Below, piece by piece: positions 13,693-22,039 of a stretch of DNA of 64,000 bases. The stretch comes from Leptospira venezuelensis (GTDB lineage Bacteria > Spirochaetota > Leptospiria > Leptospirales > Leptospiraceae): positions 992,001 to 1,056,000 of the forward strand of contig NZ_NETS01000010.1 of NCBI RefSeq assembly GCF_002150035.1, in the 5' to 3' direction. The translations under genes and the position numbers were made by a program. Each line of letters starts with the position of its first letter. Position 1 is the first letter of the stretch. A model generated the notes under the pieces. It saw only the letters and a list, made by a program, of their open reading frames with translations. It was not told where the DNA came from and made no database searches.

Positions 13693-14118
13693 ATGATTAT
13701 CACTCCGATCCAAACCAGATGGAACGATTTGGATCCTTTCGCTCATGTGAATAATGCAAGATACATGTCCTATTTTGAGATAGGAAGAGTGGATTATTGC
13801 TCCAAGAAGTTCAATACAAAAGATATTTATGATGTCCCGTTCTTACTTGCAAGAATGGAAGTGGACATGCTTAAAGCTGTAGAACTTTTTCATCCTATAG
13901 AAGTTTGGACCAGCGTTTCTAAGATAGGAAATAAGTCTTGGGACTTTACATCTTTGATCCGACACAGTGAGACAAAGGAAATTTTTACTAAGGCGAAAAC
14001 AGTCCAAGTATCTTACGATCATCGTAATAAAACTTCGATTCCGATCCCAGATTGGATCCGCAAAATTTTAGAAGGGGATTTGGAGAGATTCAAAGCCACT
14101 TTCGAAAAAGTAGATTGA
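13693..14118 (+). CDS. acyl-CoA thioesterase, 4HBT/YbgC-like hotdog fold
   Basis: The 141-aa protein is the right size for a single hotdog domain. The start [22 protein letters not shown] contains the YbgC/4-hydroxybenzoyl-CoA thioesterase signature D-x-x-x-H-V-N-N with the catalytic aspartate. It should hydrolyse an acyl-CoA in the cytosol; the exact chain is not predictable. It begins one base after the pheS stop, so it is part of the same transcript. The downstream neighbour is convergent. A short inverted repeat (TTGAAT/ATTCAA) at its stop may be a weak terminator. Confidence 0.88.
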   Translation: MIITPIQTRWNDLDPFAHVNNARYMSYFEIGRVDYCSKKFNTKDIYDVPFLLARMEVDMLKAVELFHPIEVWTSVSKIGNKSWDFTSLIRHSETKEIFTKAKTVQVSYDHRNKTSIPIPDWIRKILEGDLERFKATFEKVD

Positions 14119-14156
14119 ATTCTCCGATTCAATAATCTAGAATCAAAGATAGATAA

Positions 14157-14618
14157 TCAATCTTCTCCCATTGGAAGTTCCAAAGGTTTTCCGGTTTCTG
14201 CTAAACTTTTGATAGAAGATAAAACTCTGGCCCACCCTCCATCCGCAGAACGTTCATAAGAAGGATCTCCTTCTTTAATTTGATCGTTCACTAATTTTAA
14301 CCTGGTCAGCTTACCGTACGGTTCTAAGGTATAAACTGTTCTGGACTCAAAGTTTTTGTAATGTTCTCCGTATACGGAGCCGACTAAAAGAGTCATAGAT
14401 AAAATTTTATTCGGAACAATTTCTAAAATTTTTCCTTCCACATGAACTGTTCTGTCTCCTGAAAGTCCAGGGCCTATATAAGCGTAATTGCTTCCCGTTT
14501 TGAAATCGGATTCGATCCCACACCCGTGAAAAATTTTGCTACTTTCTTCTTTAGAAACTAAAATGTTCCAGACCTGTTCCGGTTTAGCTGCTATATAAAT
14601 TTCAACTTTGATTTCCAT
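14157..14618 (-). CDS. SRPBCC / AHSA1-like protein
   Basis: The 153-aa protein has the START-like fold signature: an initial strand VEIYIAAKPEQVWNIL, a middle GxxYAYIGPG section and a C-terminal helix with GGWARVLSSIKSL. Such proteins bind small hydrophobic ligands or act as Aha1-type stress factors; no catalytic role can be assigned. The frame is open to 14717, but the ATG at 14618 has a GGGAGAA ribosome site and matches the family N-terminus. It lies divergent from an AraC regulator gene, 133 bp away, which is a common regulator/target arrangement. Confidence 0.8.
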   Translation of the reverse strand: MEIKVEIYIAAKPEQVWNILVSKEESSKIFHGCGIESDFKTGSNYAYIGPGLSGDRTVHVEGKILEIVPNKILSMTLLVGSVYGEHYKNFESRTVYTLEPYGKLTRLKLVNDQIKEGDPSYERSADGGWARVLSSIKSLAETGKPLELPMGED

Positions 14619-14751
14619 AATTTCTCCCGAGGTTGATCCGATTGATCTTCTCTTATTTTTATAGAAAGAAGAATAGCAGAGCACTAAACAAAAAGATTGT
14701 AAAAACGCGACAAACAACTAGAATTTGGAAGAATAAATCCAGGGTTCTATC

Positions 14752-15549
14752 TTGAAAACAGACTTAAACAAACCAAAAGGAATCATCAAATCCTTCGCAG
14801 GAGAGAATTGGAGTTTAACAAGAAGCGCTCCTTCTCAGGATTTAAGTTTTTTCGTAGAACATTACTGGTCTGTTCGTTGGGACATGAGAGAATCCGGACC
14901 AAAGGTGCAAGAAAATCTTCCTCATCCTTCTGTTCATTTGGTTTTCGAAAAAGAAAATACCAAAATTTTCGGAGTAGTGAGCGGCAGATTTGCACAAAGG
15001 TTAGAAGGAGAAGGTAGAGTATTCGGAATAAAATTCAGGCCAGGTGCATTCTATCCTTTTTATAAAAAATCAGTTTCGGAGATCACAGATAAAACAATCC
15101 GAATCGAAGAAGTTTTTGGAATTCCCACAAAACCATTGGAAAGAGAAGTATTCGAATTGGAATCAGAATCCCAGCTTGTGCAGTTTGCAGAAAATTTTTT
15201 ATATGAAAGGCTTCCTGAAGAAGATGAGACGATTACTTGGATCAATGAGCTGACCGAAAAAGTTTCGAACGATAGATCTATCTTGAAAGTAGAAGATATG
15301 GTCAAACTTTCAGGAATGAATAAACGTTCTTTGCAACGTATCTTCAATCAATATGTGGGAGTTGGTCCTAAATGGGTGATCAATCGATATAGAATGTTCG
15401 AGATCTTGGATCGAATTACCAAAGATACAGACTGGGTTGAGTTAGCTTTGGAGTTGGGATATTTTGATCAGGCTCATTTTATAAAAGATTTCAAAAGAAT
15501 GGTTGGTAAAAGCCCTGAAGAATATTCTAAAAGTATTTCAGGCTTTTAA
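14752..15549 (+). CDS. AraC-family transcriptional regulator
   Basis: The 265-aa protein has a C-terminal AraC DNA-binding domain (about 165-262) with the two helix-turn-helix units: KVEDMVKLSGMNKRSLQRIFNQYVGVGPKWV and WVELALELGYFDQAHFIKDFKRMVGKSP. The second is a canonical AraC signature. The N-terminal part begins SFFVEHYWSVRWDM, as in regulators with a DUF6597-like cupin domain. Start is TTG at 14752 because no ATG precedes the conserved N-terminal block. Divergence from the SRPBCC gene suggests that gene as one target. Confidence 0.88.
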   Translation: MKTDLNKPKGIIKSFAGENWSLTRSAPSQDLSFFVEHYWSVRWDMRESGPKVQENLPHPSVHLVFEKENTKIFGVVSGRFAQRLEGEGRVFGIKFRPGAFYPFYKKSVSEITDKTIRIEEVFGIPTKPLEREVFELESESQLVQFAENFLYERLPEEDETITWINELTEKVSNDRSILKVEDMVKLSGMNKRSLQRIFNQYVGVGPKWVINRYRMFEILDRITKDTDWVELALELGYFDQAHFIKDFKRMVGKSPEEYSKSISGF

Positions 15550-15580
15550 ATAGACCTGGAAATTTTAAGAAGCCTCCGCA

Positions 15581-17935
15581 TTACTCTACACAATTGACTT
15601 GGCATTCTGCCCCTGCTTTTTTTAGAATTTTTACAATGTTCGGATTTTCATAACGATTCTTTTGGACTGCCCAATCCATAGGAGTCCAGCCAATATTATC
15701 TTTTTCGTTTACTCTTGCGCCAGCTTGGATCAAAAGTTTTAAAGATTCTGGATCTCCGCTTTCTGCAGCTTTATGAACAGGCGTCCAGCCCTCGTCGTTC
15801 TTCAAATTCAGATCCGATCCTCTTTGTAAAAGTAATCTTGTAATATCAGGGAATTGAACGGCTAGATGTAAAGGAGTCATTCCATCATTTCGAGTTGCGT
15901 TCGGGTCTGCTCCAGATCTTAAGAACAAAGTACATAATTCATAAAATCCATGAAGAACAGCTCTATGCAAAGGAGTTTCTCCTTCTCCATTTTTGGAATT
16001 CAACTCTGCACCAATCTGCAAAAGGAATGAAGATACCTCATAAAATCCGAAACCTGCAGACTTATGCAAAGGAGTATTATCTAAATAATCTTTTGTATTT
16101 GGGTCTGAACCTTTTAACACGAATCGATTGATATCATCTATCTTTCTTTGGCGCACAGATTCGAAAAAATCTGAATCTAAGTCTGGATCCGTTTTTATGG
16201 AATTTCTTAAAATTTTTAAAGAGTCAGGGCTGATCAGGATCGTATCGCTTTCCGCCAATCTTTGTGCCGCGTTTTTGCCTGAATCTGAATGGATCGAATT
16301 CGGATTGGCTCCTAACTTAATGCAGGTATCTACTTGGGTTTTAGATTTTTTATCTATTCCTTCATGGAGAAGAAGGTTTGCTCTTTCCTGATCGAATAAA
16401 TTTTTACCGACTTGAGGAGCAGCCTTAGTCCGGAAATGATTGAAATATTTTATCTGCTCTTCTGAAACAAATTCAGATCTAGCTAAAATTTCAAGGATCT
16501 GTTTGAAACCTTCGTCTATTTTTTCTAGATGATTTTTTTGACGATCAGGATCCGATTCCAATGCTTCCGCAAGAAAAGATTTTTCCAAGCTTTGGTATAA
16601 TCCAGAAAGTTTACTTTGTAGATAAGATCGTCCTGTAGTTTCGGAAGTTAGGATCTTTCTTTCTACTCTTGATTTCAATGCAGAAGATTCAGGTCCGGAT
16701 TTTAATTTGATAAGCTCGCTGCGAACAGATCGATAATTCAAAATAGCACCTGTGAAATCAAAATCCGCGTAAAGCCTGTCTCCCTCTTTCTCTTGAAGAC
16801 CAAAGACCAGAAAATTCAGTTTTTCAATACGATCATCCAATGCTTTTTCAAATTCAGACAATCGAAAGGAAGAAGGTGTTTTAGTAGTATATTCCTTTTT
16901 TAGATCTGTATACTCTTCACTTAATTTTTTTAAAACAGAGATCTCTCCTCCTTTCCCCGCAGATAAATCCATTGCGGAAAACTTATCTTTATATATTAAA
17001 AAATATGAATTTGATATTTTCCCTCGGATGTTTTTTAGATAATCGGACATCTCTGTTTTGGATCTTTCCGAAAGCCTTTGCTCTAAAGCGTTTAATGTAT
17101 CCCCATATTCTAGAATGGATTTCTCATAGAGTTTTTCTTTTACTAGATCATCTGCCTTGGAAAGTTTCGGCCTAATTGTCTCGACGAAATTTTTAGCGCC
17201 TTGGTCTTCTATTTTGAAATTTAGAACATTGATCTCGCCAGTTTTATCGTCTTGGCCCTTAAAGCTGGGAAATTCTACCTTCTCCACCGAACCTGGAAAT
17301 GCGGCTGCAAAATTGATTGCGTATCTTGGATCAATTAGTTTGCGCCCGGCTTCTGAGGAGTAGTAATCTATTTGGTATTCCGGAAATTCTAGATCAAAAG
17401 AGGCCTTGATTGTATAGGTTAGCGCAACCGAATCTCTTTTTTGAGATCTTAAATTGATCTTAAACCCTTTATTCGTTTGGAAAATTGTCCCCGAGATCAA
17501 CTCATCTGCATCGATTGCATCTGCAATTTGTTTCATACAGATCTCGTCGCTACAGTTTAACTTTTGATTCAATTCTACTTGTTTTAGAAGCGCGGCTAAG
17601 GAGTCGTCGTCCGCGATGTTAAATTTTCCTTCAAAATTTTTTAATATAGAATTGATGATCCCGTTTCTAAATCTGCTTTCTAAGTATTTGGGAACTCCAT
17701 TCTCTAATTTAAGTTTATGGATATAGATCTTCTGGACTGAGGTTTCTTTAGAAAGAAGTTCGGCGCTGAAAAGAAATAAAATTAATAGAACGCAAGTAAT
17801 TATCGAAATTCCTTTTTTAGTAGGAGCTACTACAAAACGAAGATTAGAAAAAGTATTTTTTCTAGGAATTCCAACATCAAAAGATTTCCATTGTAAGTTA
17901 GTCTTAAAAAGAAATTCCAAAGGATTATCTCCCAT
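15581..17935 (-). CDS. exported or membrane-anchored protein with C-terminal ankyrin repeats
   Basis: This 784-aa protein has a hydrophobic segment at about residues 43-61 (GISIITCVLLILFLFSAEL) preceded by an unusually long, basic N-terminus. A later start closer to that segment is possible. Residues 70-620 are helical, charged and unrecognised; an early part (about 70-200) resembles periplasmic proteins that score stimulus-like DxD segments, but I cannot name it. Residues about 625-784 hold five ankyrin repeats (TPLHKSAGFG, TPLHRAVLHG, TPLHLAVQ, TPVHKAAESG, TPMDWAVQ). It overlaps the upstream thioredoxin-like gene by 11 bp, so the two are likely co-expressed in the periplasm. Confidence 0.75.
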   Translation of the reverse strand: MGDNPLEFLFKTNLQWKSFDVGIPRKNTFSNLRFVVAPTKKGISIITCVLLILFLFSAELLSKETSVQKIYIHKLKLENGVPKYLESRFRNGIINSILKNFEGKFNIADDDSLAALLKQVELNQKLNCSDEICMKQIADAIDADELISGTIFQTNKGFKINLRSQKRDSVALTYTIKASFDLEFPEYQIDYYSSEAGRKLIDPRYAINFAAAFPGSVEKVEFPSFKGQDDKTGEINVLNFKIEDQGAKNFVETIRPKLSKADDLVKEKLYEKSILEYGDTLNALEQRLSERSKTEMSDYLKNIRGKISNSYFLIYKDKFSAMDLSAGKGGEISVLKKLSEEYTDLKKEYTTKTPSSFRLSEFEKALDDRIEKLNFLVFGLQEKEGDRLYADFDFTGAILNYRSVRSELIKLKSGPESSALKSRVERKILTSETTGRSYLQSKLSGLYQSLEKSFLAEALESDPDRQKNHLEKIDEGFKQILEILARSEFVSEEQIKYFNHFRTKAAPQVGKNLFDQERANLLLHEGIDKKSKTQVDTCIKLGANPNSIHSDSGKNAAQRLAESDTILISPDSLKILRNSIKTDPDLDSDFFESVRQRKIDDINRFVLKGSDPNTKDYLDNTPLHKSAGFGFYEVSSFLLQIGAELNSKNGEGETPLHRAVLHGFYELCTLFLRSGADPNATRNDGMTPLHLAVQFPDITRLLLQRGSDLNLKNDEGWTPVHKAAESGDPESLKLLIQAGARVNEKDNIGWTPMDWAVQKNRYENPNIVKILKKAGAECQVNCVE

Positions 17936-18437
17936 TTTCCAGAATAGAAATCAGTTTGGACCAGTTTTCCTTGGTGTATCCATATTCTTTAAATAGTACT
18001 TTTTTCTTTTGAATCACTACGGTTGTAGGAGTTCCGGGAAATTCTAAAATTCTCATACTTGTCTGAAGACTATCAAAATATAGAGAAGCTTGTTTTTTGA
18101 TCCCAAGTTCGTTTGCCAGTTTGGATACAGAATTAGGATCATCTCCTACAAAGATAATCCAAAGATGCAGTTTTCTTTTTTGATGAGAAAAGTTCCATTT
18201 TTTAGAATATTCTAATAGGTCGGGCACCTCTTCTTTACAAGGAGGGCAGTCGGAACTGGTGAAATTTAGGACTACCAGGTCTTCTTCCGAGATTTGTCCG
18301 AGTTCTTGGTATAACGTTTTTCTTTCTAGATCTAAGGAGTATAAGGGAAAGTTTTGGATCTCATTTTGATCCTTGGGACCAGCGGATAGACTTCCGAATG
18401 TAAACAGCGAAATTAGCACCCAAAGGATCGTTTTCAT
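17925..18437 (-). CDS. TlpA-like exported thioredoxin-fold protein
   Basis: The 170-aa protein has a signal peptide (MKTILWVLISLFTFGSLSAG) and a thioredoxin-fold domain with the redox motif C64-P-P-C67 in TSSDCPPCKEEVPDL. A cis-proline region follows in FPGTPTTVVI. TlpA/ResA proteins reduce or exchange disulfides in the periplasm. It overlaps the ankyrin gene by 11 bp and no cytochrome c maturation gene is nearby, so its client may be the ankyrin protein or another envelope protein. Partner choice is inference. Confidence 0.83.
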   Translation of the reverse strand: MKTILWVLISLFTFGSLSAGPKDQNEIQNFPLYSLDLERKTLYQELGQISEEDLVVLNFTSSDCPPCKEEVPDLLEYSKKWNFSHQKRKLHLWIIFVGDDPNSVSKLANELGIKKQASLYFDSLQTSMRILEFPGTPTTVVIQKKKVLFKEYGYTKENWSKLISILENGR

Positions 18438-18553
18438 ACAAAAACCGAAAAAGGATCTCCCTTTTACAAATTGGACCCGGGCTAGGTCTGATTTACTCCC
18501 TGAGTTTCAGAATTTGGAATGAAGTTATAGAAATGGCGAACGAAACGAGTCTG

Positions 18554-18988
18554 TTAATCTTCTTCGCTTGTGAATGTAAAAACGAGAGAAGCTAATATAC
18601 TTAGAACGGATTGATAGAATACCCAAAGCCAAATCAGTTTTACAGGAAAGGCACCAGTGAATTGAGAGATTGCTAAAGCTGGAGCTACAAATGCGGCGAT
18701 AGAAAAACAAATCCCAGTAAGTAGTCCACCTAGAAGCCCGTAAGGTAGTGCTGGTCTAACAAGAGATGCTAATATTCCAATGAAGAATACTTCTAAGAGG
18801 TCTGCAACGATTGGTCCGATCCAAAAAACTTGTGACATTGGAACGAAGAAGTTCTTTAAGTTTGGATCAAAATAGAAAGTAGAGAATAATAAAGTTCGAA
18901 GGGAAACTGAGGCTACTTCCCAAATTCCAAGAGCTACGAAGAACCTAAGTAAGAATTGATTCCAATCTTTTGCTGTGCGTAAACCCAT
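18554..18988 (-). CDS. hypothetical membrane protein (144 aa)
   Basis: Four membrane segments can be traced in this 144-aa protein, with small residues (Gly/Ala) typical of a compact helical bundle. I do not recognise the family. The frame extends up to 19024, but that start sits inside the terminator of the upstream thiolase gene (18996-19020), so ATG 18988 (MGLRTAKDW) is preferred. Neither start has a convincing ribosome site. It could be read through from the beta-oxidation genes at low level or have its own promoter. Confidence 0.6.
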   Translation of the reverse strand: MGLRTAKDWNQFLLRFFVALGIWEVASVSLRTLLFSTFYFDPNLKNFFVPMSQVFWIGPIVADLLEVFFIGILASLVRPALPYGLLGGLLTGICFSIAAFVAPALAISQFTGAFPVKLIWLWVFYQSVLSILASLVFTFTSEED

Positions 18989-18995
18989 ATAAACG

Positions 18996-19020
18996 AAAAG
19001 CCCGGACTTGCCGGGCTTTT
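18996..19020 (-). terminator. intrinsic terminator of the thiolase gene
   Basis: Perfect 10-bp arms AAAAGCCCGG (18996-19005) and CCGGGCTTTT (19011-19020) with a 5-base loop. The A/T ends make it usable on both strands; it lies 25 bp after the thiolase stop. Confidence 0.85.
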
Positions 19021-19044
19021 CCATTCTTTTTTTGTAGTAGGAAA

Positions 19045-20310
19045 TTATTTTCCGACTACAAACACGTAATTGGTAGTAGCTGATCCGCCGATATTGAGCA
19101 TCAACCCATTCTTAGCGCCTTCTACTTGGTAATCACCTGCAGTTCCAGTAACTTGTTTGTAGATGTCTAACATCATTCTAACACCGGACGCTCCAACAGG
19201 GTGTCCCGCTCCGATTAGTCCACCGGATGGGTTGATCGGTTTTTTACCATGGAAGTCGATCACTCCGTCTTCGATTGCTTCATGTTCTTTACCTGGTTGA
19301 GTGATCCCGAATGCGGAGATTGCTGCATACTCAGAAGAAGTGAAACAGTCGTGAGTTTCGAAAACGTCGATGTCCTTAGTGTTCATACCGGAACGATCGA
19401 ATGCATCTTTAACAGTTTGGCGAGTCCAAGGAAGAACCCATTTGTCACCTTTAGATTCAGCAACTTTCGCTTCGAAAGTGATTGGAGCAACTCTGTGTCC
19501 CCATCCTTTGATCTTAGGATAAGCAGAAAGTTTAGTTCCTTTTTTCTTAGCGAATTCTTCTGCGTAATTCTTATTAGCAAGAACTACTAACGCAGCGCCG
19601 TCAGTTACCTGAGAACAGTCGGTGATTGCAAGACGTCCACCCACTGCCATATTGAACTCTCCACCTCTTGAGTTTGCATGTTCGTTGTTCATGAACCAAG
19701 AGCGAGTTTGAGCCTTAGGGTTACGTTTTGCGTTTGCGTAATTGATTCTGGAAATTTCCGCAAGAGCTCCCATATAACGTTTTTCATCTAACTTATAACG
19801 TTCTAAAAGAACGTCTGCGAGTTTTCCGAAAAGTTTAGGGAATGGGAATTGAACTCCCTTTGCTTCTTTTTCGTAATAAGCTGCGGTTCCTAAGAAGTCT
19901 CCTCCAACAGAGGAAGAAACTGTCTTCATGATCTCCATACCAACAACGATCGCTACATCATAATCTTTAGCGCGAAGTTTGGTTTGAGCTGCATCAAGAG
20001 CAACAGATCCAGAAGCGCAAGCTGCTTCGTAACGAGCGCCTGGAACTCCAAAGAAACAAGGATCTACTTCAGTTAAGAAAGCGCCCAAATGTCCTTGGAC
20101 TGCATATTGTTCCGCGTCGAAGTTTCCGATGAAAACACCGATACGATTTTGTTTGTTTAACTTTTTGATTTCGTCAGGAGTAAGACCTACTTTTTCTAGT
20201 CCGTCTTGAACGGCTTCCCTGAACAAGGACATGAAGGTCTTTCCTTCTTTAGTCCAGTTACGTTGGAAGTCTGTTTGTTCTCCGCCGAGTACGTAAACTG
20301 CATCTTTCAT
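19045..20310 (-). CDS. thiolase (acetyl-CoA acetyltransferase / SCP2-thiolase-like)
   Basis: The 421-aa protein has the thiolase nucleophile C98 in [12 protein letters not shown] and the GHPVGASG histidine block near residue 370. The HDCFTSSEY stretch and the C-terminal [13 protein letters not shown] without the usual CxG cysteine point to the SCP2/sterol-carrier type rather than classical FadA. It should cleave 3-ketoacyl-CoA to acetyl-CoA, or run in reverse. It lies 18 bp after the dehydrogenase gene and the two form a beta-oxidation operon. Confidence 0.9.
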   Translation of the reverse strand: MKDAVYVLGGEQTDFQRNWTKEGKTFMSLFREAVQDGLEKVGLTPDEIKKLNKQNRIGVFIGNFDAEQYAVQGHLGAFLTEVDPCFFGVPGARYEAACASGSVALDAAQTKLRAKDYDVAIVVGMEIMKTVSSSVGGDFLGTAAYYEKEAKGVQFPFPKLFGKLADVLLERYKLDEKRYMGALAEISRINYANAKRNPKAQTRSWFMNNEHANSRGGEFNMAVGGRLAITDCSQVTDGAALVVLANKNYAEEFAKKKGTKLSAYPKIKGWGHRVAPITFEAKVAESKGDKWVLPWTRQTVKDAFDRSGMNTKDIDVFETHDCFTSSEYAAISAFGITQPGKEHEAIEDGVIDFHGKKPINPSGGLIGAGHPVGASGVRMMLDIYKQVTGTAGDYQVEGAKNGLMLNIGGSATTNYVFVVGK

Positions 20311-20328
20311 GTAATCTTTCCTCCCTTA

Positions 20329-21639
20329 TTATCCTTTAAAAAGAGAACGAGCGTCTAAAATATCTTTCAGTTGATAGAAAGGTTTTCCCGCTTTCGCTTT
20401 TGCCAATACTTCCGGAACAGGAAGTTTTGCTTTAGTGATTAGACTGATTGCTTCCTTAGGACCGCCTAAGAAGTCTACGAATGCAGAAGCAGGTGCCCAG
20501 TTAAATCCAGTTCCCATTGCAAGGTCGCTCATTTCTTTAGTATCTACAACTTCTCCCACGATGGAAAGAGAGTAGCTTACGTAACGAGCGATAAAGTAAC
20601 GAGCGATATCTGCTTCCAGACCTTTCGCTTCTTTTACGATATTCATTGCGCCGATATAATCAGCCTCGCCTATCCTGCTGTTAGCTGCTTTGATAAAAGG
20701 AATATCAAATTTAGGGACCGGAACAAACAGGTCACCTTTGATATCGTAATATAGTTTTTCCTTTTTGCCGTCAGGAGTTTTGGTCATTTTGTAAAGACCT
20801 TGTCCGGACTTTCTTCCTAAGTCACCTTTATCGATTAACTTTTGGAAATAACCAGGAAGTTTGAACGTAGAATGTGCAGCATCTTTAGTCATCTCATAGA
20901 GGTTGTCTACGATTGCTTTATGAACATCCAAACCAACGAAGTCGGCAGTGTCTAGAGGAGCCATTGCTCTTCCGGTATATCCACTCATGATTGCGTCGAT
21001 AAGTGCGATACCACCTTTGTCGGAATACTCTTCCGCTTTGATAGCAGCTTCATTGATCAACTGGAATCCGATTCTGTTACCTGCGAATGCTGGAGTATCA
21101 TTCGTATAAACTACAGCGCGGCCTAGAGTTTTATCCAGATACTCGCCAAGTTTTTTGGTAACTTTCTTATCATTTCCTGCGTGAGTTACTAATTCACAAA
21201 GGATCATTTTATACGGAGGGTTGAAGAAGTGAGTTCCGTAATAATGTTTTTTACCGTCTTCGTCGAAAGCATCTGCTAGACGAGCGATAGAAAGACCGGA
21301 AGAAACAGTGGATACGATAGTGCCCGGTTTACGAGCTTTCGCGATCCTTTTGTTGATCGGTTCTTTTACTTCATAACTTTCTGCAACAAGCTCGAAAACC
21401 CAATCGGATTCGGAGACTGCTTTTTCCAGGTCTTGGTCATAAGAACCAGGAATTAATCTAGGACGGATAGTGTCCGTTTTGATGGAAGAAATAGCTTTTT
21501 CGATCCCTTCTTTAGCCTTGTTTACGTCACGGGCTAACATATGGACTTTTGCCTTACCGAAGGCTGCTACGATAGCTGCGGATCCGGCGCCCATTGTCCC
21601 ATTTGCGCCAAGAACGGTTACGGTTTTGATTTCCCTCAT
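20329..21639 (-). CDS. 3-hydroxyacyl-CoA dehydrogenase, monofunctional
   Basis: This 436-aa enzyme oxidises 3-hydroxyacyl-CoA with NAD+. The N-terminus [18 protein letters not shown] is the NAD-binding loop; [16 protein letters not shown] is the family's active-site block, followed by [12 protein letters not shown] and the C-terminal 3HCDH domain. Unlike FadB it has no enoyl-CoA hydratase part at this length. The thiolase is next in the operon. A palindrome at 21762-21773, 129 bp before the start, is shared with the acyltransferase at 4508-5665, which suggests control by the same lipid-sensing repressor. Confidence 0.9.
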   Translation of the reverse strand: MREIKTVTVLGANGTMGAGSAAIVAAFGKAKVHMLARDVNKAKEGIEKAISSIKTDTIRPRLIPGSYDQDLEKAVSESDWVFELVAESYEVKEPINKRIAKARKPGTIVSTVSSGLSIARLADAFDEDGKKHYYGTHFFNPPYKMILCELVTHAGNDKKVTKKLGEYLDKTLGRAVVYTNDTPAFAGNRIGFQLINEAAIKAEEYSDKGGIALIDAIMSGYTGRAMAPLDTADFVGLDVHKAIVDNLYEMTKDAAHSTFKLPGYFQKLIDKGDLGRKSGQGLYKMTKTPDGKKEKLYYDIKGDLFVPVPKFDIPFIKAANSRIGEADYIGAMNIVKEAKGLEADIARYFIARYVSYSLSIVGEVVDTKEMSDLAMGTGFNWAPASAFVDFLGGPKEAISLITKAKLPVPEVLAKAKAGKPFYQLKDILDARSLFKG

Positions 21640-21761
21640 GGAATTATACCAACATCTCGGTTTTTTAGAGTTAAGTCCTTGTTTAAAACAGGCTTTTTAG
21701 AGGGAAAGGCTTTTTTCTCCTTCGAAGCGCCTGCTTTAGCCGTTATCTATAAGACTTTGTA

Positions 21762-21773
21762 GAACGGTCGTTA
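21762..21773. promoter_or_regulatory. palindromic operator GAACG-GT-CGTTA, copy 2
   Basis: On the minus strand it reads TAACGACCGTTC, matching 11 of 12 bases of the copy at 5767-5778. It is 129 bp before the dehydrogenase start. Confidence 0.5.
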
Positions 21774-21972
21774 CGTTCGAAATAAACACTGTTCTTCAGA
21801 AAAATCGAATTTTCTATCAAAACCTGAGAAGTTTTGGGTTTTGAAGAAGGAGCCATGTCCTCTTTAGAACGTAGAACTCACTCAAGTGAGGGGTGGGTTT
21901 CTGGGCAATTATCATCCTTCTTTGTTACATTATCCGAAGGTTTCCCGCTTGCCTCTTGTTAGATTAGAATAA

Positions 21973-22023
21973 AATGATTCCGATAATTTACATTGATAAG
22001 CGAAACAGTTAACAGGAATCATT
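21973..22023. promoter_or_regulatory. 9-bp inverted repeat in front of the Amt-cyclase gene
   Basis: AATGATTCC (21973-21981) and GGAATCATT (22015-22023) are exact complements 33 bp apart. The right arm ends 17 bp before the ATG at 22040, next to the ribosome region cgggggaacc. It could be a pair of operator half-sites or an RNA stem in the leader. Confidence 0.5.
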
Positions 22024-22039
22024 CGGGGGAACCTTTTCT

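Larger units (their letters stand above)
21640..22039. other. 400-bp divergent regulatory region
   Basis: It separates the beta-oxidation operon (minus) from the Amt-cyclase gene (plus). It holds operator copy 2, a palindrome CTCACT-CA-AGTGAG at 21877-21890, and the 9-bp inverted repeat at 21973-22023. A 35-codon frame at 21855-21962 has a nearby AAGGAG but the spacing is only 2 bases, so I do not call it a gene. Confidence 0.55.

Noticed and set aside
21855..21962. 35-codon frame with a nearby AAGGAG, possible leader peptide
   Set aside because: The ribosome site is only 2 bases from the ATG, and no known leader motif or regulated gene link is visible.
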